From positions 1 through 35,580 of the forward strand of contig DASUTC010000346.1 of NCBI GenBank assembly GCA_036374795.1: a stretch of 35,580 bases of DNA, written 5' to 3'. Within the stretch, counting starts at the first letter, position 1; each line of letters opens with the position of its first letter. Made by a program: the position numbers and the translations under genes. The notes under the pieces are model-generated. The model had not been told where the DNA came from and did not search any database. It saw nothing but the letters and a program-made list of their open reading frames with translations. This document shows, one piece after another, positions 24,473-32,628 of this stretch. This stretch comes from Herpetosiphonaceae bacterium. GTDB taxonomy: Bacteria > Chloroflexota > Chloroflexia > Chloroflexales > Kallotenuaceae.

Positions 24473-24642
24473 TGGGGGTGATGCAGACGCTGGAGCAGTG
24501 GGGCGTGCCGCCGGAGTTGAACCTCCTGCTGACGGCGGGCTTGCGCGAGGACCTGGCGCAGCTGGAGACGAGGCAGCTCCTCCGGGAGGTGCAGGATGGC
24601 GCGGGAATGGTGGGGGATCGGCAGCTCGTTCTGATGGCGTAG
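24472..24642 (+). CDS. Small protein translationally coupled to the rep-like gene
   Basis: 56 aa. Its ATG overlaps the rep stop as TGATG, typical of coupled translation. The sequence (MGVMQTLEQWGVPPELNLLL, TAGLREDLAQLETRQLLREV) is mostly helical and acidic, without a motif I recognise. Good codon use and no overlap with another gene favour a real gene. It may be a helper of the Rep protein. Confidence 0.5.
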   Translation: MGVMQTLEQWGVPPELNLLLTAGLREDLAQLETRQLLREVQDGAGMVGDRQLVLMA

Positions 24643-25232
24643 GTGCGTGGGAAGAGAGCGGTCAAGGCCGATGGCCGCTCCGTGGACCAGGCGTTCAGTG
24701 ATACATGGTTGAGCCACTGGATACGGTCCAGCCTCGACACGGCTGGTCGGTGGTGGGGGCCACGCTCGTTGACGCGCTCAGAGGCGCAAAGCACCATTTC
24801 GGCCTCGACCGCCACCGTGACTCTCAGCTCCTATCCTATACGAGCACCCGTGGTTATATCAATTCACTGTTGATGTGCCTGAGACAAGCGTGCACGCACG
24901 GGCACGTCCAACGACGGAGTTCACCCGCGCGGCCCGCTGAAGGCGGTTCGCGCGCGTCGGTGGAACGACGTGTTGGGCCGCAGCCGTCTTGGCGAAGATG
25001 ACGATCGTCTACGCCAAAGGACCTGCAACGCGCGGTAATCGAGCAGCATGATACCTTCTGCTTGCACGATCGCTTGCGCCGCTGGCGACATCAACCAATC
25101 GAAATCCGTCTGGCGGAGCTGCTTGCCCGTAGGTGCTATGGCACATGGGGACTCCCCGCGGCAAGCTGCCGCGCCAGCCGCCTGGCCTGTGTGGTCCCAC
25201 GAGCGAGATCGGCTGTCGCGGGCATGCTGCGT
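24643..25232. other. Interval without a supportable gene
   Basis: About 590 bp. A minus-strand stretch near 25130-25010 reads RQTDFDWLMSPAAQAIVQAE and GIMLLDYRALQVLW, which looks protein-like and may be a gene tail, but it has no start and I do not recognise it. No terminators or promoters stand out. Confidence 0.4.
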
Positions 25233-26429
25233 TCAGCCTCCACGCGCGTAGTCGGGAAGCGTGATCGTGTCGGCCGACGAGGAGCCGAGCGCGCCCACGT
25301 GGTGCCGCACCAGGGGACTGGACGCCAGCCGCAGGACCAGGTGGAGGAGCGCAATTCCGTTGCGTGTCTGCGGGTGCGCGATCCACGGAACACCCGGTGG
25401 CAGCTTCTGGGCCAGCTCGACATAGGGCCGCAGGCGCTGTTCGTAGGCCGCGAAGGCGTCGCGATGGTTGGCGTGCCGCGCGAGCTCTCCCGCGAGCACG
25501 TACGCGCCGACGAGCGCGAGGTTCGTGCCCATGCCACTGACCGGCGACGGACAGTACGCCGCGTCACCCACCAGCGCGGCGCGACCGTGTGACCAGCGTG
25601 GTGCCATGACCTGCCTGATCGCGTCGAAATAGACGTCCTCCGCGTCAGCCAGCCCGGCGAGGACCCGTGGCGCTTCCCAGCCAGCGTCAGCGAAGCGGCG
25701 CACCATGAGCGCCTTCTGCTCGGCGACACGCAACCGCTCATAGCCGCGCGGCGGTGACAGGAACCAGAGCGACACCCGGGTCGTGCCCACATTGTCGGGA
25801 CGCAGGAGCAGTGATCGCCCGCGGGGGGCATGGTACCACCGCGCCCACGCCGTGTCGGACGCTCCACGGGGAATCGTAAACCAGCAGGCATAGAGGTTGA
25901 GCGGACGAATCCTGGGCGCGTCGCCGACCATGAGCGTACGGGTGCGTGAACGGAGGCCATCGGCGGCGACCACGAGGTCGAAATCGCGCGCGGCACCCCG
26001 CGCGAAGGCGACCGTCACCCGGTCCCCGTGGTCGCGGAGACCGGTGATCTGGTTCCCAAACAGATACTCTGTCGTGGCTCGGGTGCGGTTGTAGAGGATG
26101 GTTGCGAGGTCGCCGCGCAGGATCTCGAGCTCCTTGGTAAATCCGCCGGTGGTCGCGTGCTCCGCGGGAAACGCGGCCTTGGTCACGTCGTGGGCGTCAA
26201 CGAAGCGGAGGCCCTGCTCCCCCGTCGTGGCAGCACGAATGTCGTCTTCGATCCCCAGGCGGCGCACGACGGTTCGCGCCGCGCCATGCACGTCGATATT
26301 CTGCCCGCCCAGGCGGAGGGCGTCGGCACGTTCCACAATGACGGGTTGGATGCCGGAGCGCGCAAGGGCGAGGGCGAGCGCGGGACCGGCGATGCTGGCC
26401 CCCGCAATCAACACAGTTCGATGATCCAC
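25233..26429 (-). CDS. FAD-dependent monooxygenase (aromatic hydroxylase/TetX-like group)
   Basis: 398 aa from a GTG at 26429 behind GAGAGGAG. Residues 4-32 are the FAD-binding beta-alpha-beta: VLIAGASIAGPALALALARS followed by the acidic strand end VIVERA. The middle DG motif is in DLVVAADGLRSRTR, and the second FAD motif is AALVGDAAYCPSPVSGMGTN. Length and order fit class A flavoprotein monooxygenases of the FAD_binding_3 family, which includes polyketide hydroxylases and tetracycline-inactivating enzymes. LGGQNIDVHGAA is usual in a subgroup of unknown substrate. No pathway genes are adjacent. It is a single passenger ending near the replicon module; a tyrosine-recombinase remnant lies 230 bp upstream of it. 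Confidence 0.9.
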   Translation of the reverse strand: MDHRTVLIAGASIAGPALALALARSGIQPVIVERADALRLGGQNIDVHGAARTVVRRLGIEDDIRAATTGEQGLRFVDAHDVTKAAFPAEHATTGGFTKELEILRGDLATILYNRTRATTEYLFGNQITGLRDHGDRVTVAFARGAARDFDLVVAADGLRSRTRTLMVGDAPRIRPLNLYACWFTIPRGASDTAWARWYHAPRGRSLLLRPDNVGTTRVSLWFLSPPRGYERLRVAEQKALMVRRFADAGWEAPRVLAGLADAEDVYFDAIRQVMAPRWSHGRAALVGDAAYCPSPVSGMGTNLALVGAYVLAGELARHANHRDAFAAYEQRLRPYVELAQKLPPGVPWIAHPQTRNGIALLHLVLRLASSPLVRHHVGALGSSSADTITLPDYARGG

Positions 26430-26661
26430 GGATGCGTCGCTCCTCTCGCTTAATGCGCGGCGCGGCGCGTCCGGTACCGGCTGGCCCATCCCCCACGCCG
26501 CCTGCGCGGTCGAGGAGGGAGTATACCTGATTCTACCGCTCACCAGCGGCCCAAGCTTGCCGACACCTCGCGGCGTGGGGGCAGGGGCCTGGCGGCCTGC
26601 TTCCAGACGAGGCATCCCTGCTTCACCGGGTGCGCGGATGGGTATAGGCTAGCGGCTCCCG

Positions 26662-27350
26662 TCATGAGCGTGATCGGGAAATGCCGATCTCCCGAATCCG
26701 ACTCGCCGCTTCCCACGCCGCGCGCACATCATCCTCCGTCGGCTTGCCATCCTGCAACGTCGTCGCGACGCGGCGATGCCCTAAGATGCGCTGCATGTGC
26801 GCGGGCGTAGCCTGCTTCCACAGGCGATACGCCAGCCCATGCCGCCGTTGATGGCGACTCACTGCTGCAAGCTGCCGGGCCAGCGCCTCAAGCTCAGCCA
26901 CGCGCGCCAGGCTCGGCTCCTTCGTCGCTCGCGCTCTGAGCAGTTCCGCCGCTGCCCGGCCCAGCCAGGTGCTTGCGCATCGCCACCGTGGTCAACCCCG
27001 GCTCCCAGGGCGCTCCCGGTTTCGTCACGTTGCGCTTCATCAGCAGCGGCTCACGTTCTGCTGCACTGCCGATCGGCGGCAGGCCCGCAGGACAGCGGAC
27101 TTTGAGCTACTCCCGCATCCGGCGCACGGCCTCACTGGTGAGCGGCACACGCCGCCCGTGCCGCTGCGCATCGTGAGCATCGCGCCGTCGAGATCGAGAT
27201 CCCGCAGTTGCACATCGGCAGCTTCCTGCGAGCACAGGCCGCACTCACTCACCAGCGTGACCAGCGCCAGATCGCGGAGCCGGGCTGCCGGGTCTGGTTG
27301 GGCGGAGGTTGCCCGGCTCAGCCGCGCGGCTGGGTGTCACGGCTGTGCCT
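26662..27350 (-). pseudogene. Tyrosine recombinase catalytic-domain remnant (copy A)
   Basis: Several minus frames in series spell a phage-integrase catalytic domain. First, LRDLALVTLVSECGLCSQEA and ADVQLRDLDLDGAMLTMRSG; next, RVPLTSEAVRRMREYLKVRC and EREPLLMKRNVTKPGSALGA; last, from about 26901, RHGLAYRLWKQATPAHMQRI, LGHRRVATTLQDGKPTEDDV and RAAWEAASR. At least two frameshifts separate them. The first catalytic Arg (GLR in homologues) is Cys, and the nucleophile Tyr (TTLKYGKP in sister copies) is Asp, so it is dead. It is the longest of five related fragments in the last 9 kb. Confidence 0.82.
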
Positions 27351-27393
27351 GAATCATCGCCATGGATGTCCCGGAAGGCGGTGTGGCTGACTC

Positions 27394-27852
27394 CTATGAC
27401 GTCTCCTGGGCGGGCGCCTTGTTCGAGCGGATTTCGAGCACTACGCCCGCGTGTGCGGCCGTATCGAAGTAGGTAAAGCCGCTCCGGTCATCGCGCCGCC
27501 CGCGCTCAAGCACCGTCAAACCGGCGTGCTTGCCAGCTGCTTCGCCCGCATCGCAGTTCTCTACCAGAAAGCCTAGATGAAACACCCCTTCGCCGTGCGT
27601 TTCCAGAAAGGTCCGTTTCGGGTCGGGGTGCGTGCCGGGCTGACACAGTTGGATTTGCACGTTGTCAAGATCCGTATACATATACTGGGTTTCGCCCCAG
27701 GCCAGCGGGTTTTGGAGGTCGAGCTCCGTATACTCGGAGGCATCATACGGATGCCATGGCCCAATGCCTACGGATTCGTAGTACGCCACGGCCTTGTGGA
27801 TATCTTGGACCACGATACACACGTGGTGCAGCTTGCGGAAAATAGTGAGCAT
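27394..27852 (-). CDS. VOC-family protein (glyoxalase/methylmalonyl-CoA epimerase-like)
   Basis: 152 aa from the ATG at 27852 behind AAAGGGG. Two VOC half-units are visible. The first starts KLHHVCIVVQDIHKAVAYYE (metal His) and runs to VQIQLCQPG. The second starts GEGVFHLGFLVENCDAGEAA (metal His) and ends FTYFDTAAHAGVVLEIRSN (metal Glu in LEI). The layout matches Glyoxalase_4 proteins related to methylmalonyl-CoA epimerase and lactoylglutathione lyase. The metal ligands are present, so it can be active; the substrate is unknown. It lies between recombinase remnant A and the next VOC gene, all on the minus strand. Confidence 0.85.
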   Translation of the reverse strand: MLTIFRKLHHVCIVVQDIHKAVAYYESVGIGPWHPYDASEYTELDLQNPLAWGETQYMYTDLDNVQIQLCQPGTHPDPKRTFLETHGEGVFHLGFLVENCDAGEAAGKHAGLTVLERGRRDDRSGFTYFDTAAHAGVVLEIRSNKAPAQETS

Positions 27853-28208
27853 GGATGGACCCCTTTCTGGATTCTCGTGCAAAACGCCCGAAGCGCCAAC
27901 CGCGACCTGGTGCCAGGTCAAGAAGTGTAGCACGACCCCGGCGTAGCCCAACACAGGCATGCGCGGTGCGGATCGCCACCATCCTGCTAGCCAGCTACGG
28001 CTGCGGGCTGCTGCCGACGTCGTGGCGGATGGAACGCTGTTGGTCGGGCATGCCAAACATCACCGCTGCACGGCCGGTTCACGCAGCATGATCGCTGGCA
28101 CACGTCCAACTCCTCGACGGCGAAGCCGAGCGGTCGGCTCGAACGACGTGTGCTACGCCAGTGAACGGCTGGGTGCCAGCCCGAGTCGCACGTGCTCCCA
28201 GGTACGCC
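27853..28208. other. Spacer between two VOC genes
   Basis: About 355 bp. Readable stretches exist on both strands (plus: DVVADGTLLVGHAKHH) but none starts properly or resembles a family I know. The first 20 bases on the left hold the ribosome site of the gene starting at 27852. Confidence 0.4.
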
Positions 28209-28643
28209 TTAGCCGAGCTGCTCGGCCAGCGCGACCAGGATGCCCTCAGGCCCGCGGATGTAGGCGAGCCGGTACGTGTCCGCGTACTGCATTTCGCCAA
28301 TGAGCTCGGCCCCGTGGGTGCACAAGCGTGCGACGACGTCATCGAGGTCGTCGACGGCGAACATGATGCGACGGATGCCGAGCGTGTGCACCGGCGCGTC
28401 CACGGGGCCAAACCTGATCGCGTTGGGCGTGTGGAACTTGTCCAGCTCAATGCCCTGCCCATCGGGAGTCCGCAGCATCGCGAGGGTGGCCCGGACATCC
28501 TTGAGCCCGATCAGGCTCCCGACCAACGGCCCTTCGACGGTCGTCTCGGCCTCGAGCGTGAGGCCCAGTTCGATGAAGAACGCCTTGGCGGCTTCGAGAT
28601 CGTCGACAACAATGAGGACGTTGTCCATCCGTTGAAGCGTCAT
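28209..28643 (-). CDS. VOC-family protein (glyoxalase/bleomycin-resistance type)
   Basis: 144 aa from the ATG at 28643, close behind GGAGGAAGGAT. It begins MTLQRMDNVLIVVDDLEAAK and AFFIELGLTL, a classical VOC start. It goes on with PDGQGIELDKFHTPN (metal Glu region), LGIRRIMFAVDDLDDVVARL, and RLAYIRGPEGILVALAEQLG at the end. In the first strand Asn stands where the metal His often is, so metal use is uncertain. It could sequester or modify small molecules, as in bleomycin or fosfomycin resistance, but nothing points to a substrate. Short recombinase fragment D lies 145 bp upstream of its start. Confidence 0.85.
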   Translation of the reverse strand: MTLQRMDNVLIVVDDLEAAKAFFIELGLTLEAETTVEGPLVGSLIGLKDVRATLAMLRTPDGQGIELDKFHTPNAIRFGPVDAPVHTLGIRRIMFAVDDLDDVVARLCTHGAELIGEMQYADTYRLAYIRGPEGILVALAEQLG

Positions 28644-28787
28644 ATCCTTCCTCCCTCGTCTCACTGCGAATGCCCCGTCCTTGCCGCACCTGGCGGAGAA
28701 TGGGGCGCGCGCTCAGGCGCGCCACGACCCGGCTGTACCGATATGCTGAGCAATATGCCGGCTCCACCATCGGCATGCACCCTGCAT

Positions 28788-28836
28788 CCTCCCCGATTCG
28801 CCGCTTCCACCGTCGCACACAGATCCTCCTCAGCAC
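28788..28836 (-). pseudogene. Very short tyrosine-recombinase 3'-end fragment (copy D)
   Basis: CCTCCCCGATTCGCCGCTTC and the following 29 bases match the same tail in copy E (35424 on) and copy C (32022 on). The minus-strand reading EEDLCATVEAANRGE corresponds to EEDLRAALEAANRGE at the end of the recombinase. Nothing of the catalytic part remains. Confidence 0.65.
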
Positions 28837-29127
28837 TACCTGCCGATGAGCGCCGCCCGGCGTGCGGTTGCACCGCCGACGATACGGTAGGGTGGACGGA
28901 TCTCGGGAGCAGCGTCCGGTCTTCCTCGCGTGACGTCAGCGCGGACCAGCACGCCCGTGCAGCCCTCTGGTTCCCTAGCCGCGCTTCCCCACCACACGGC
29001 GCTGGGTCAGGACCGCTCACGCGCTGCAGGGCCGGTGCACGCCCCCAATCCCGCAGGACTGAGGGCGCGCTGCGGATGCCGCTCCCAGCACGTCTCAGCA
29101 CGCGGCGCATCCTGCGACGGCGCGCCC

Positions 29128-29610
29128 TCACCCGCGGCGCGCCGCCTCGATGGCGGCGATGTCGATCTTCGTCATCTGCATCATCGCATCGAACGCGCGC
29201 TTGGCGGCAGCCGGGTCGGGGTCGGCGATCGCTTCGGTCAGGGCGATCGGCGTGATCTGCCACGACAGGCCCCATTGGTCCTTGCACCAGCCGCACGCGC
29301 TCTCCTGGCCGCCATTGCCGACGATGGCGTTCCAGTAGCGATCCGTTTCGGCTTGGTCCGCGGTGGCGACCTGAAAGGAGAACGCTTCCGTGTGCTGGAA
29401 TTCCGGTCCGCCATTGAGTCCGAGGCACGGAATGCCCAGCACGGTAAACGCGACGGTCAACACGTCCCCCTGCTTCCCAGACGGGAAATCTCCGGGGGCT
29501 CGGTGCACCGCGCCGACCGACGAATCGGGAAAGGTCGCGGCGTAGAACCGCGCCGCGTCCTCGGCACCGCCGTCGTACCACAGGCAGATCGTGTTCTTTG
29601 CTGGCTTCAC
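29128..29610 (-). CDS. PhnB/3-demethylubiquinone-methyltransferase-like VOC protein
   Basis: 160 aa from a GTG at 29610, 7 nt behind AAGGAGG. The sequence has the order of the PhnB-like (3-dmu-9_3-mt) VOC family: TICLWYDGGAEDAARFYAAT, FPDSSVG, VAFTVLGIPCLGLNGGPEFQ, EAFSFQVATADQAETDRYWN, then CGWCKDQWGLSWQITPIAL and a C-terminal helix (AKRAFDAMMQMTKIDIAAIE). Length is normal and all core motifs are intact. Proteins of this family are often annotated as methyltransferases without evidence; a binding or resistance role is as likely. It is the third VOC protein in this array. Confidence 0.88.
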   Translation of the reverse strand: MKPAKNTICLWYDGGAEDAARFYAATFPDSSVGAVHRAPGDFPSGKQGDVLTVAFTVLGIPCLGLNGGPEFQHTEAFSFQVATADQAETDRYWNAIVGNGGQESACGWCKDQWGLSWQITPIALTEAIADPDPAAAKRAFDAMMQMTKIDIAAIEAARRG

Positions 29611-29797
29611 TATTGCACCTCCTTGCTAAGTATCATCATCATGATCATACCCTGGGGGTGTGACAAGGACCGTCACACCAGTCGTGCAGGACCACGCAGC
29701 AAAGCTGCCGAACGGTGGCAGTGAGGCGCACTCCCGCATGCGAGGAGGGGCGGGCTGCGGGGAGCACCCAGTCAGACGGCACGACCCACCGCCATGT

Positions 29798-30565
29798 TCA
29801 CCCGTGTCGCTGCCCATGAGGTGGTAGCTGGCGCATCGCTGAACGACCCGGCGCGTGTGTGCAGCACCCGACGCGCATTGGTGGCTGGAACGCTGGTGTC
29901 GGCGTGCGGCCGCCGACACGCTTCCCGTTCCCCTCCGAGACCACCTCGACGGAGCCGTCGACGACCGTGATGGCCGTCGGTTCGTCGATGGCGTAGGCCG
30001 GGACACTGAGGTCGGCGGCCCACCGCGCTGCGTCAGCCAGGGTGTTGGTCGGGAAAGCGTCCAGATGCGGGAAGATCGAGCCGTCGACGACGCCCAGGGT
30101 GCGGTCGTCCGGCGCGGACGGCCACGCGACGAAGGACGCTCCGATCCGGGGCGGCAGCACCATGCTGGCGACACGCACGCCCACCCAGACCGTGGCGGGC
30201 AGCGACGGCAGGAGGTCGGCCAGCCCGGACTGCCGCATCCCGTGGCACCGGTACGTCGCGTCGCCGCCGTCCACCAGCAGGACGTCAGCGGCCACGACCC
30301 AGGGAACCCAGCGCTCCATGCCGATGCTGGGGCGTGCGGTGCGTTCGAGCACGCCCACCGACGTCCAGCCCAAGCCGCTCATGTAGTGCGGGGGCGCGCC
30401 GACGACAACGCCGCGCACCGAGGCTGGCCCGTACAGCGGGTGACCCCACGGCGCCGTGGGGATGCAGCGGGCCTGGGACTCGGCCATCGGTGTGCCCAGG
30501 AGGTCGACCAGCGCGCTATGGATACGGGTGTTGGTGACGCCACCGGACGTGAGAAGTAGTTTCAA
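29798..30565 (-). CDS. Peptidase S51 (PepE)-like protein with lost nucleophile motif
   Basis: 255 aa from a TTG at 30565 behind CAGGAG. It follows the PepE-like type 1 glutamine-amidotransferase fold family closely: LKLLLTSGGVTNTRIHSALV, DVLLVDGGDATYRCHGMRQS, GLADLLPSLPATVWVGV, DGSIFPHLDAF (the family His) and YAIDEPTAITVVDGSVEVVS. In active relatives the nucleophile elbow reads GxSAGSM. Here it reads GVRVASM, so the catalytic Ser is Arg. The last about 40 residues (after SEGNGKR) are unlike the family and look like read-through into non-coding DNA. It is either a pseudo-enzyme with another role or an early pseudogene. It lies between recombinase fragments B and D. Confidence 0.75.
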   Translation of the reverse strand: MKLLLTSGGVTNTRIHSALVDLLGTPMAESQARCIPTAPWGHPLYGPASVRGVVVGAPPHYMSGLGWTSVGVLERTARPSIGMERWVPWVVAADVLLVDGGDATYRCHGMRQSGLADLLPSLPATVWVGVRVASMVLPPRIGASFVAWPSAPDDRTLGVVDGSIFPHLDAFPTNTLADAARWAADLSVPAYAIDEPTAITVVDGSVEVVSEGNGKRVGGRTPTPAFQPPMRVGCCTHAPGRSAMRQLPPHGQRHG

Positions 30566-30797
30566 GATGCTGCTCCTGGTCGACTGAATGTGCGCCGCAC
30601 AGGCGTCTCCCGTCGCTCGTAGGATGCCGCGATGATCCAACGGGCTGCGCAGTGGACGGCGAACGGCGGAACGCACGCGCCGCCATGGGTTGCAGGAAGC
30701 CGTTGGCGACCAAGCAGCCCCTGGAAGAGCACGATGTTTCGCCACGTCCACGCGGGGACGATGGTCCGTCTATGCCCCGCGCTCGGCAAGCTTCCCC

Positions 30798-31022
30798 TCA
30801 TCGCAGCCGACTCGCGTCTTCCAACGCTGCCCGCACGTCCTCCTCCGTCGGCTTGTCGTACTTCAACGTCGTCGAGACGCGGCGATGCCCTAGGATGCGC
30901 TGCATATGCGCCGGTGTCGCCTGCTTCCAGAGGCGATACGCCAGCCCATGCCGCAACTGATGCGGACTGACCGCCGCAAGCTGCCGCGCTAGCGCTTCCA
31001 ACTCGGCCACGCGCTCCAATGC
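30798..31022 (-). pseudogene. Tyrosine recombinase 3'-end fragment (copy B)
   Basis: Minus strand: VAELEALARQLAAVSPHQLR, HGLAYRLWKQATPAHMQRIL, GHRRVSTTLKYDKPTEEDVR and AALEDASRLR, stop at 30798. It keeps box II with HxLRH, LGH and the nucleophile Tyr (TTLKYDK), but nothing upstream of 31022. A 22-bp hairpin begins there. An in-frame ATG at 31019 would give a 73-aa protein, too short to recombine DNA. Confidence 0.8.
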
Positions 31023-31044
31023 GCACTGGACGTGCGTCCAGTGC
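31023..31044. repeat. Perfect hairpin at the edge of recombinase fragment B
   Basis: GCACTGGACG, TG, CGTCCAGTGC: a 10-bp stem with a 2-nt loop, starting exactly where homology of copy B to copy A stops. Confidence 0.6.
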
Positions 31045-31143
31045 GGGGAGGGGGTTCGTGCGTGCGTGCGGCAGCGCCGCGCCCCCTTGGGTGGATCAAG
31101 AAGGCGTCCAAATGGTTTGACGGATGGGCATTACAGAACTCCC

Positions 31144-31797
31144 TTACGTATCTTTGAGAATGAGCTCACCTTTAACGAACCAGGCAAAGCCAAACGCCAG
31201 CACTGCCGCCGTTTCGAGGATTAAGACCGGTTTAAAGGCTCTAATCCAAGCGTCGGTCGGTACAAAGATGAGCAGGAACATCGCCACGATACACACAACG
31301 ATCGTCCATCCACAGATGAGGTAGACCAGGTTGCGTTTGCGCTTTTGCGGCGTTTGTGCAGCTTTGGGGGCGTTACTCTTCGTGAAGAGGCAGAGGCAAA
31401 AAAAGGCCATCAACCCGAAGAAGGATGCGGCACAGACGAGATGCAGATACCCAAGGGTCGTCTCGCGGGGCGTGGCCGTGAGGCCCGGGGTGGTAGGCAG
31501 CAGCGCGACACCAATGGCAGCAAAACAGGCAGCGGTGCCAGCGATGTCATCCTTGCGTTCGTACCCGCGATAGGAGTAGAGAAAAATACCGATGGCCCAT
31601 AACGCTCCTACAAAGATGTTGCGCATTTCACTGTAATAGTACCCACTGATCGAATCGAGGATTCCTCCACCTTCAAAAAAACGCTTGCCGATGATGAGGC
31701 TGAATGGCAAGAAAAACCCAATCAGTCCGAGGGTAATGCGTAGCTTCTTATAGGAGATAACCAGTGATTCATTTTCTTCCGATAAGTAGTCGAGCAT
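31144..31797 (-). CDS. DUF998-like six-helix membrane protein
   Basis: 217 aa from the ATG at 31797 behind AAGGAAGTATCT; an ATG at 31830 is in frame but lacks a ribosome site. Hydrophobic spans: ITLGLIGFFLPFSLIIG, MRNIFVGALWAIGIFLYSY, GTAACFAAIGVALLP, LGYLHLVCAASFFGLMAFFC, LVYLICGWTIVVCIVAMFLL and FKPVLILETAAVLAFGFAWF. The loop SISGYYYSEMRNIFVG and the GYE segment are like those in DUF998/Frag1-type proteins. Base composition is visibly more AT-rich than its neighbours, which suggests separate acquisition. It sits between recombinase fragments B and C. Confidence 0.75.
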   Translation of the reverse strand: MLDYLSEENESLVISYKKLRITLGLIGFFLPFSLIIGKRFFEGGGILDSISGYYYSEMRNIFVGALWAIGIFLYSYRGYERKDDIAGTAACFAAIGVALLPTTPGLTATPRETTLGYLHLVCAASFFGLMAFFCLCLFTKSNAPKAAQTPQKRKRNLVYLICGWTIVVCIVAMFLLIFVPTDAWIRAFKPVLILETAAVLAFGFAWFVKGELILKDT

Positions 31798-32001
31798 AGA
31801 TACTTCCTTGCGTGTGGTTGGACCGTACATGGGGTATTCGCTTGGCCTATTCTACGCGTTTCACATCTCATGTGACAACGGTGGATTTGGAGGTGCTGAG
31901 GCGTACAGCTCGGGTAAGTAATTTAGATAACGCAGCGAACTGTTGACCCGGCGGAACGAGCGTCGGATCGCAGCCGGTGAAGCGGCACTTGTTCCGCCGC
32001 T

Positions 32002-32170
32002 TCAGCTTCCCCCTCCCTCTCCCCGATTCGCCGCCTCCAACGCCGCCCGGAGATCCTCCTCGGTCGGCTTGCCGTACTTCAACGTCGTCGAAACCCGGCT
32101 AGGCCCCAGAATCCGCTGGTCCACAATCGATACGCTAATTCCTGCCGGAGTTGATGCGGATTGACGATAG
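32002..32170 (-). pseudogene. Tyrosine recombinase 3'-end fragment (copy C)
   Basis: Minus strand: NPHQLRQELAYRLW, then after an internal deletion QRILGPSRVSTTLKYGKPTE and EDLRAALEAANRGEGGGS, stop at 32002. The Tyr is kept but LGH is LGP, and about 10 residues before QRILG are lost. Same strand and same 3' end as copies A, B, D and E. Confidence 0.78.
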
Positions 32171-32196
32171 CATGTAGCCGCCCCAGCACCTCTCAC

Positions 32197-32628
32197 CCTG
32201 CCGCTGCCCGGCTAACCCAGATGGTTGCACCTGGACACGAGCGAGCGGTGGAGCGCCTGATCACCCGCAACCGCCCCGCACGGGCCGATGCATCTCCCCT
32301 CGTTTGCCAGCCCCGGCGTCTGCCGACGTTTGACCCCTGCCGCGCATGCCCCTGGCTGGTCGCCCCATATCCCACATCTTCACCGTCGGTGGTGATTTCT
32401 TAACGCCATTTTTCACAAACGTCTGTTATCCTTGTTCCCGGAGCCACCCAATCATGCACATGCCCGGTGAACAGTATACGCTCCCATGCCCTATTCCCAC
32501 GATACGTAGACGTTTAAATCGTTGCCCCATCGTCAAGACCTAGAAAGGACGATCTTCGCTCCATCATGCACGCCAGAGCATGTCCAGCACGTGCTCGCAT
32601 CGAATCGTCCCTGGTAAGGAGGTAGATT
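32197..32628. other. Spacer upstream of the secreted propeller protein
   Basis: About 430 bp without a supportable gene. It should carry the promoter of the gene at 32629; I see no convincing -35/-10 pair. The ribosome site AAGGAGG lies just before the ATG. Confidence 0.4.

Noticed and set aside
29632-29655. GTATCATCATCATGATCATAC near the PhnB-like gene as an operator
   Set aside because: The symmetry is imperfect and partly a simple CAT repeat. No regulator gene is adjacent.
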